Below are positions 58,602 through 64,000 of a DNA stretch of 64,000 nt, in pieces. Source of the stretch: CAKSNH01 sp964422725 (GTDB lineage Bacteria; Bacillota; Clostridia; UBA1381); NCBI GenBank assembly GCA_964422725.1, contig CAYRCC010000005.1, positions 1 through 64,000 on the forward strand, written 5' to 3'. The translations under genes were made by a program, and so were the position numbers. Position 1 is the stretch's first letter. Every line of letters starts with the position of its first letter. The notes under the pieces were generated by a model. It saw only the letters and a list, made by a program, of their open reading frames with translations. It was not told the origin of the DNA and ran no database searches.

Positions 58602-60611
58602 ATGGATTTTTTCTTGAATTCCAATACGAAAATAGTATCCGAAAGCAAATCAAAGGCGGTTTTGAACGCGGTTGAAATTTTAAAGCGCGATATCGTGAAA
58701 AAGTTTGCAAAATCGGGGATAAATGAAAATAAAATTGTACTGAAAGAGGATAAAAGCAAAGGAAACGAAGAATTTGAGCTTAACGTGTGTGCGGATATGG
58801 TTATTTCGGCATCTGACGAGCTTGGGTTCGTTTACGGACTTTTGTACATAAGCGAGAAGTTTCTGGGAATAAAGCCGTTTTGGTTTTGGCTGGATCAGAA
58901 AATAGACCGCGTTGAGAGTATAGGCGTAAAGTACGGTATATATACGTCCCCAAAGCCGGCTGTAAAATATCGCGGCTGGTTTGTAAACGACGAGGTTCTT
59001 ATAATGAAATGGAATATCGGCGGCGACAAAACGGCACCGTGGAAAATGGTGTTTGAGTCACTTTTGCGCTGCGGCGGAAATATGGTAATTCCGGGTACGG
59101 ATAAAAACTCGAAAATTTACAATAAAATTGCATCGGATATGGGTCTGTGGATTACGCACCACCACGCCGAGCCTTTGGGAGCGGAAATGTTTGCAAGAGC
59201 ATACCCGGGGCAAAGCGCAAATTACGCGGAATCACCGGAGCTGTTTTACAAGCTGTGGGAGGATGCGGTAAAAGCACAAAAGGATATGAAGGTTATATGG
59301 TGTCTGGGATTTAGGGGACAGGGCGACTGTCCGTTCTGGTACAGCGATACGAGCGGTAGGTTTGATACGTCGCAAAAGCGCGGCAAGCTGATAAGTGATA
59401 TAATCGAGCTGCAGCGTCAAATTGTATTAAAGTACGTCGAAAATCCTGTATTCTGTACAAACCTGTACGGAGAAATAATGGAGCTTTATGACGAGGGACA
59501 CATACATTTTGACGACGAAATAATCAAAGTCAGCGCGGATAACGGATACGGCAAAATGGTTACAAGACGGCGCGGCGGGCATACGGTAAGAATTTCGTCA
59601 ATGCCGAAATCACCTGTGGAACACAGCGGAATATATTATCACGTATCATTTTATGACTTGCAGGCGGCAAGCCACGTTACAATGCTCCCTAATTCGATAG
59701 ATTTTGTAAACAGAGAGCTTGATGAGGTTGTGGAAAAAAATGCAACCGATTTTTGGATTATAAACTGCTCAAACGTAAGACCGCACGCGTATCATCTTGA
59801 TGCGATACGCAAAAAATGGTACGGCGAAAATGTAAGCGACGAACAGCACAGTGAGGAGTTTGTAAAAGAGTATTACGGCGGCGAAACGGAAATTGCGGCG
59901 GTGTACCGCGACTATCACAAGGCTATGCTTGCATACGGCAGTGAGGAGGACGAACACGCCGGAGAACAGATTTACAACGAAAATATCCGCTTGCTTATAC
60001 ACGCGTTCTTTAACGGACGAAAAGAGGGTACACCGGGACTCAAATGGCTTATCGGTCAGGAGTCGCTCGATGATCAGGCTGATAAATTCACTGCGCTTGT
60101 CGGCGGAAATTACGAAAACATAAAAAGTTTTTACGAAAACTGTATAAAGGTGAGCGAAAATCTTGACGGGGAAGTTAAAGAGCTGTTTGATGCAACAATT
60201 CTTTTGCAGGTAAAAATTCACTTTTTCAGTACAATAGGTGTAATGAAGTTCGGTGAGGCGTACAAGAAGTATCTTGACAATGATTTTTGGGGCGCGTTTA
60301 TGGATTTCGGTTATTCGGCGGAGAATTTTGATACGGCAAACCGCGTAATGCGTGAATCGGAGTACGGAGTGTGGAGCGGATATTATATGAACGAGTGTTT
60401 CGCGGATATGAAGCACACGGCGTATATGATAAAAAAGATGATGGGAGTTATGCGTGAGCGAGGCGACAATGCAAGACACGACAAATGGTATCGCGACGTT
60501 ATTTATGCGCCGGAGGACAGAGATATAATGACATTGCTTGTAAACGACAATCATATGACGGACGATGAGCTGTTTGAAGAATTTAAAGTTGTAGGAAGAT
60601 ACAAAAAGTAA
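58602..60611 (+). CDS. Glycoside hydrolase family 115 protein (alpha-glucuronidase type)
   Basis: A 669-residue enzyme of the GH115 type, which releases (4-O-methyl-)glucuronic acid from xylan side chains or oligosaccharides. Visible family features include KPAVKYRGWFVNDEVL, WITHHHAEPLGAEMF, LGFRGQGDCPFWY and NCSNVRPHAYHLDAIRKKWYG-type sequence. It has no signal peptide, so it should act inside the cell on imported oligosaccharides, and it is shorter than many secreted GH115 enzymes. ATG 58602 is chosen because AGGAGGTG precedes it. It is the first gene of the operon with uxuB and uxuA, which would consume its product. Confidence 0.85.
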   Translation: MDFFLNSNTKIVSESKSKAVLNAVEILKRDIVKKFAKSGINENKIVLKEDKSKGNEEFELNVCADMVISASDELGFVYGLLYISEKFLGIKPFWFWLDQKIDRVESIGVKYGIYTSPKPAVKYRGWFVNDEVLIMKWNIGGDKTAPWKMVFESLLRCGGNMVIPGTDKNSKIYNKIASDMGLWITHHHAEPLGAEMFARAYPGQSANYAESPELFYKLWEDAVKAQKDMKVIWCLGFRGQGDCPFWYSDTSGRFDTSQKRGKLISDIIELQRQIVLKYVENPVFCTNLYGEIMELYDEGHIHFDDEIIKVSADNGYGKMVTRRRGGHTVRISSMPKSPVEHSGIYYHVSFYDLQAASHVTMLPNSIDFVNRELDEVVEKNATDFWIINCSNVRPHAYHLDAIRKKWYGENVSDEQHSEEFVKEYYGGETEIAAVYRDYHKAMLAYGSEEDEHAGEQIYNENIRLLIHAFFNGRKEGTPGLKWLIGQESLDDQADKFTALVGGNYENIKSFYENCIKVSENLDGEVKELFDATILLQVKIHFFSTIGVMKFGEAYKKYLDNDFWGAFMDFGYSAENFDTANRVMRESEYGVWSGYYMNECFADMKHTAYMIKKMMGVMRERGDNARHDKWYRDVIYAPEDRDIMTLLVNDNHMTDDELFEEFKVVGRYKK

Positions 60612-60634
60612 TAATTCAGAAAGGAAAGATTTTT

Positions 60635-62218
60635 ATGAAATTATCATATTCGGGCTTGAAGGAGCAGAGTGAATGGACGAAAAAGGGTATCAGACTGCCG
60701 CAGTTTGATATTGAGAGTATGAAAAGAGAAACCGCGGAAAATCCGGAGTGGATACATTTTGGCGGCGGTAACATTTTTAGGGGATTTATCGGTTCGATTG
60801 CTCAGAAACTGCTAAATGTCGGAGCGATGAAAACAGGCATTGTTGCGGCGGAAAGCTTTGATTTTGACATTATAGATAAAATCTACAAGCCGTATGACAA
60901 TCTGACACTGAATGTGATGATGGGCAAAAATTCAAATTTGGATACGGAGGTTCTGGGAGCGGTTGCGCAGAGCCTTAAAGCAAGCGATTACGATAAGCTG
61001 TATGAAATTGCAAAAAAGCCGTCGCTGAAAATGATAAGCTTTACAATAACGGAAAAAGGCTATGCGGTAACGGACGTTAACGGTAAGCTTGTGAAAATAG
61101 TGCAAAGCGATATCGAAAACGGCACAAAAGAGCCCAAACATACAATGAGTATTGTTGCCGCTATGCTGTACGAACGCTTTAAAAGCTGTGCCGCACCGCT
61201 TGCGGTTGTGAGTATGGACAACTGTTCACACAACGGCGAAAAACTGAAAAACGGTGTTATGACGGTTGTAAAAGCGTGGAACGAAAACGGTACTGCGGAA
61301 AGCGGATTTGTCGACTATGTCGAAAATAAGGTATCGTTCCCGTGGAGTATGATTGATAAAATCACACCGCGTCCGGACGATACAATCCGCGCAAGACTGG
61401 AGGAGCTTGGTGTGGAGAATATGGGTGCTGTCGTGACGGATAAAAATACATATATTGCACCGTTTGTAAACGCTGAAATCCCGGAGTATCTTGTGATCGA
61501 GGACGCTTTTCCGAACGGCAGACCGCCGTTTGAAAAAGCCGGCGTGTATATGACAACACGCGAAACGGTGAATAAAGCCGAAACTATGAAGGTTACAACC
61601 TGCCTTAATCCGCTGCACACCGGACTTGCCGTATTCGGCTGTCTTTTGGGGTATACGGCGATATGGGAAGAAATGCGCGATGAACAGCTTTCGCGGTTGG
61701 TTGACCGAATTGCCGAGGAGGGTATGAAGGTTGTTATAAATCCTGAAATAATCAATCCGTCGGAGTTTGTGCAAGAGGTGATAAACGAAAGACTGCCTAA
61801 TCCGTATATACCGGATGCGCCGCAAAGAATTGCCACAGATACGTCGCAGAAAATACCTGTGCGTTACGGAGAAACGATAAAAGCATACATTAACTCGGAT
61901 AGTCTTGATGTCAAGAGTCTTAACGCGATACCTATGGTTATTGCCGGCTGGCTAAGATATTTGCTCGCGGTTGACGATGACGGCAAGGAGTTTGTGCCGA
62001 GCGGCGACCCTATGCTGGCACTGATGCGGGAAAAGCTTTGCGGTATAGAACTCGGCAAGCCTGAAAGTGTAGGGGATAAGCTTAAAGCTGTGCTTGCAAA
62101 TGAAGTATTGTTCGGAGTGGATTTGTATAAGGCAGGACTCGGCGAGAAGGTTGAAAATTATTTTATGCTTATGCTTAAAGACAGAGGCGCGGTAAGAGAG
62201 ACTTTGAAGAGTTTATAA
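60635..62218 (+). CDS. uxuB: D-mannonate oxidoreductase (fructuronate reductase)
   Basis: A 527-residue mannitol-dehydrogenase-family enzyme that reduces fructuronate to mannonate with NADH in glucuronate breakdown. WIHFGGGNIFRGFIGSIAQ binds the cofactor, and VSMDNCSHNGEKLKNGV and TTCLNPLHTGLAVFGCLLG are family blocks holding the active-site Lys/Asn/His residues. GAAAGGA precedes the ATG, 23 bases after the GH115 gene. uxuA follows after 17 bases. The isomerase uxaC is not in the window. Confidence 0.93.
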   Translation: MKLSYSGLKEQSEWTKKGIRLPQFDIESMKRETAENPEWIHFGGGNIFRGFIGSIAQKLLNVGAMKTGIVAAESFDFDIIDKIYKPYDNLTLNVMMGKNSNLDTEVLGAVAQSLKASDYDKLYEIAKKPSLKMISFTITEKGYAVTDVNGKLVKIVQSDIENGTKEPKHTMSIVAAMLYERFKSCAAPLAVVSMDNCSHNGEKLKNGVMTVVKAWNENGTAESGFVDYVENKVSFPWSMIDKITPRPDDTIRARLEELGVENMGAVVTDKNTYIAPFVNAEIPEYLVIEDAFPNGRPPFEKAGVYMTTRETVNKAETMKVTTCLNPLHTGLAVFGCLLGYTAIWEEMRDEQLSRLVDRIAEEGMKVVINPEIINPSEFVQEVINERLPNPYIPDAPQRIATDTSQKIPVRYGETIKAYINSDSLDVKSLNAIPMVIAGWLRYLLAVDDDGKEFVPSGDPMLALMREKLCGIELGKPESVGDKLKAVLANEVLFGVDLYKAGLGEKVENYFMLMLKDRGAVRETLKSL

Positions 62219-62235
62219 ACGGAGGGAATACGATT

Positions 62236-63300
62236 ATGAAAATGACAATGCGTTATTACGGAAAAGATTATGACAGCGTTACTTTGGAACAGTTAAGACA
62301 AATACGGTATGTTGAGGGACTCATAAGCACGCTGTATTATAAACAGGCGGGAGAGCTGTGGTCACGCGATGAGATTGCCGCGCTCAAAAAGGAAATTTCG
62401 GACGGCGGTCTTGAGCTTTCGGGTATTGAAAGCGTGAATATACACGATTCTATTAAAATCGGAAGTCCGGACAGGGATATGTATATAGAAAACTATATTA
62501 AAACGCTTGAAAACCTCGGCGAGGAGGGTATAGACCTTGTGTGCTATAACTTTATGCCTGTGTTTGACTGGACTCGCAGTGACCTCGCAAAACCTCGCAA
62601 AGACGGTTCAACAGTGCTTGCGTATGACCAAAAGGTGATTGACCGAATTGATCCGGACAGAATTTTTGAAAGTATGGAAAAAATGTCAAACGGATTTGTG
62701 ATGCCTGGTTGGGAGCCGGAGCGGCTTGCGAAGATAAAGGAGTTGTTTGACGCGTATGCCGATGTGGATGCGGAAAAACTATTTAAAAATCTTGTGTATT
62801 TTTTGAACGCTATTATGCCGACGTGTGAGAAATACGGAATCAAAATGGCAATTCACCCTGATGACCCGTCGTGGAGCGTGTTTGGACTTTCAAGAATTAT
62901 TACAAGCAAGGAAGGACTTGTAAAGCTTATCGAGGCTGTACCGAGCGTGTATAACGGCGTAACGCTGTGTACGGGGTCGTTGGGTTCAAACAAGGATAAT
63001 GACCTTGTGGATATAATTCACGCACTTAAAGGAAGAATACATTTTGCACATATCCGCAATATTTTGCATACAGGCGAGGGTACATTTGAAGAGGCGTGTC
63101 ATTTGAGTGCAGACGGTTCGTATGACCTTGCGGCAATTGTGAAAGCACTTTATGATGATGGATTTGACGGAGTTATCCGTCCGGACCACGGCAGAATGTT
63201 GTGGGGCGAAAAGGCAATGCCGGGTTACGGACTTTATGACAGAGCACTGGGTGCGGCGTATTTGTGCGGCTTGTGGGAAATGGTGTCGAAAAACGGATAA
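62236..63300 (+). CDS. uxuA: Mannonate dehydratase
   Basis: UxuA dehydrates mannonate to 2-keto-3-deoxygluconate. The 354-residue TIM-barrel protein shows VCYNFMPVFDWTRSD (about 99-113), MAIHPDDPSWSVFGL, CTGSLGSN, HFAHIRN and VIRPDHGRMLWGE, which carry the metal-binding His, Cys and Asp residues. GGAGGG precedes the ATG. It is the last gene of the operon and is followed by a terminator; kdgK and kdgA are not here. Confidence 0.95.
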   Translation: MKMTMRYYGKDYDSVTLEQLRQIRYVEGLISTLYYKQAGELWSRDEIAALKKEISDGGLELSGIESVNIHDSIKIGSPDRDMYIENYIKTLENLGEEGIDLVCYNFMPVFDWTRSDLAKPRKDGSTVLAYDQKVIDRIDPDRIFESMEKMSNGFVMPGWEPERLAKIKELFDAYADVDAEKLFKNLVYFLNAIMPTCEKYGIKMAIHPDDPSWSVFGLSRIITSKEGLVKLIEAVPSVYNGVTLCTGSLGSNKDNDLVDIIHALKGRIHFAHIRNILHTGEGTFEEACHLSADGSYDLAAIVKALYDDGFDGVIRPDHGRMLWGEKAMPGYGLYDRALGAAYLCGLWEMVSKNG

Positions 63301-63345
63301 TAAAGCGGATTTGCTGAATTTAGATATATTCCAATAGCGATGAAA

Positions 63346-63391
63346 ATTTTCGGGAGCGTAATTGTTTTGAGTGCGCTTCCGAATTTTTTTT
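63346..63391 (+). terminator. Terminator of the glucuronate operon
   Basis: TTCGGGAGCG (63349-63358) pairs with CGCTTCCGAA (63374-63383) with one G-T pair, and eight T residues follow. Confidence 0.85.
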
Positions 63392-63452
63392 AAAATATTT
63401 TGTAACGAATGGTTGTTTTCAAAGTCTAATAGGTGACGGGAGGTGAAAAAGT

Positions 63453-63926
63453 GTGCGTGATTTTGATGAAATATATGCCGAATATTTTTCGATGGTTTAT
63501 AAATTTGTGATGGCACTTTGCCAAAATCAGTCATTGGCAGAGGAAGTTACACAGGAAACATTTTTCAGAGCGTTAAAAAGTATAGACAGCTTTAAGGGTA
63601 ATTGCAAGATTGGAACGTGGCTTTGCCGAATTGCGAGAAACGTTTATTTTGATTATTCAAAAAAGCACAAATTGAAGGCTGATTATCCGATTGAAGAAAT
63701 TGTTTCGGCGGAAAATATTGAGGATAAGTTTTCCGATAAGGAAACAGCTTATGAGGTACATAAGGCACTGCATAAGCTGAGAGAGCCGTACAAGGAGGTT
63801 TTTCATTTGCGTGCGTTCGGTGAACTTTCGTTTTCGCAGATTGCGGCATTATTCTCAAAAACGGAAAGCTGGGCGAGAGTTACCTATTACAGAGCAAAAG
63901 TGTTGATAAAGGAGGATTTACAATGA
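63453..63926 (+). CDS. ECF-type RNA polymerase sigma factor
   Basis: A 157-residue sigma-70 family factor with regions 2 and 4 only. Region 2 includes SLAEEVTQETFFRALKSI and WLCRIARNVYFDYSKK. Region 4 includes LREPYKEVFHLRAFGELSF and a helix-turn-helix that ends in ARVTYYRAK. The start is GTG 63453 with GGGAGG about 9 bases upstream. Its stop overlaps the next start, a putative anti-sigma factor, as is usual for ECF pairs. The trigger is not evident. Confidence 0.92.
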   Translation: MRDFDEIYAEYFSMVYKFVMALCQNQSLAEEVTQETFFRALKSIDSFKGNCKIGTWLCRIARNVYFDYSKKHKLKADYPIEEIVSAENIEDKFSDKETAYEVHKALHKLREPYKEVFHLRAFGELSFSQIAALFSKTESWARVTYYRAKVLIKEDLQ

Positions 63927-64000
63927 TGTACCCTTGTGAAATTATAAGAGATTTACTGCCGCTTTATATTGACGATGTATGCAGTGAAGAAAGCGGACAA
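63923..64000 (+). CDS. Putative zinc-finger anti-sigma factor (partial)
   Basis: The window ends after 26 codons. CEIIRDLLPLYIDDVCSEES matches the N-terminal zinc-finger (zf-HC2-like) segment of anti-sigma factors, apart from the usual HxxxC, which may be altered. ATG 63923 (or 63926) follows GGAGG and overlaps the sigma-factor stop. It would hold the sigma factor inactive at the membrane until a signal arrives. Confidence 0.75.
   Translation, partial: MMYPCEIIRDLLPLYIDDVCSEESGQ

Overview
The window looks like a chromosomal contig from a Gram-positive, endospore-forming Clostridia member, probably gut-associated. The evidence is a dipicolinate synthase A gene with a sigmaK-like promoter, Firmicutes-type ribosome binding sites (AGGAGG class, with many GTG and TTG starts), Mini-RNase III, YitT and YesL families, a LexA box of the Bacillus/Clostridium type, and glucuronate catabolism genes. 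The family cannot be fixed from this window. One 100-N assembly gap (47056-47155) lies inside a repeat.

1-15.2 kb: an unusually AT-rich gene (242-13120) encodes a secreted protein of about 4,290 residues. It has two BspA-type leucine-rich repeat domains, each built from five copies of an eight-repeat, 184-residue module, followed by Ig/MBG-like and carboxypeptidase-regulatory-like modules. It is followed by an out-of-frame relic of a similar C-terminus, a terminator, and repeat-rich debris. Then come dpaA (minus strand, no dpaB beside it) and a 0.7 kb stretch with a possible structured RNA.

15.2-25.3 kb: an orphan sugar-binding lipoprotein is paired with a chemoreceptor. A run of YesL-like protein, mnmG, AI-2E-type transporter and two flavoproteins follows, with short or overlapping junctions.

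25.3-31.9 kb: on the minus strand, an MBOAT/SGNH O-acylation pair and an iron alcohol dehydrogenase; on the plus strand, two related single-pass proteins with YGLP-type repeats and yebC.

32-39.5 kb: the nucleoside salvage operon deoD-deoB-cdd-pdp, then purC-purB-purA.

39.5-46.1 kb: an FMN-reductase-like flavoprotein diverges from a LytTR regulator. A radical-SAM/partner gene pair sits behind a promoter carrying a LexA box in its spacer. A homocysteine methyltransferase/methylenetetrahydrofolate reductase fusion converges on a zinc-ribbon protein gene.

46-50 kb: ogg (8-oxoguanine glycosylase) and the zinc-ribbon gene form a minus-strand operon. The ogg leader is an array of 125-bp structured repeats fed by a consensus promoter. 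Next are a small lipoprotein with a hexanucleotide repeat in its signal peptide and a split transketolase.

50-58.4 kb: cysE-cysS-small hypothetical-mrnC, then fucO, rsgA, a YitT protein, a FliB-like protein and an AraC regulator. The AraC gene diverges from a glucuronate operon (58.6-63.3 kb: GH115 alpha-glucuronidase, uxuB, uxuA), which it probably controls. The window ends with an ECF sigma factor and the start of its putative anti-sigma factor.

No tRNA, rRNA, CRISPR array or intact transposase gene was seen.
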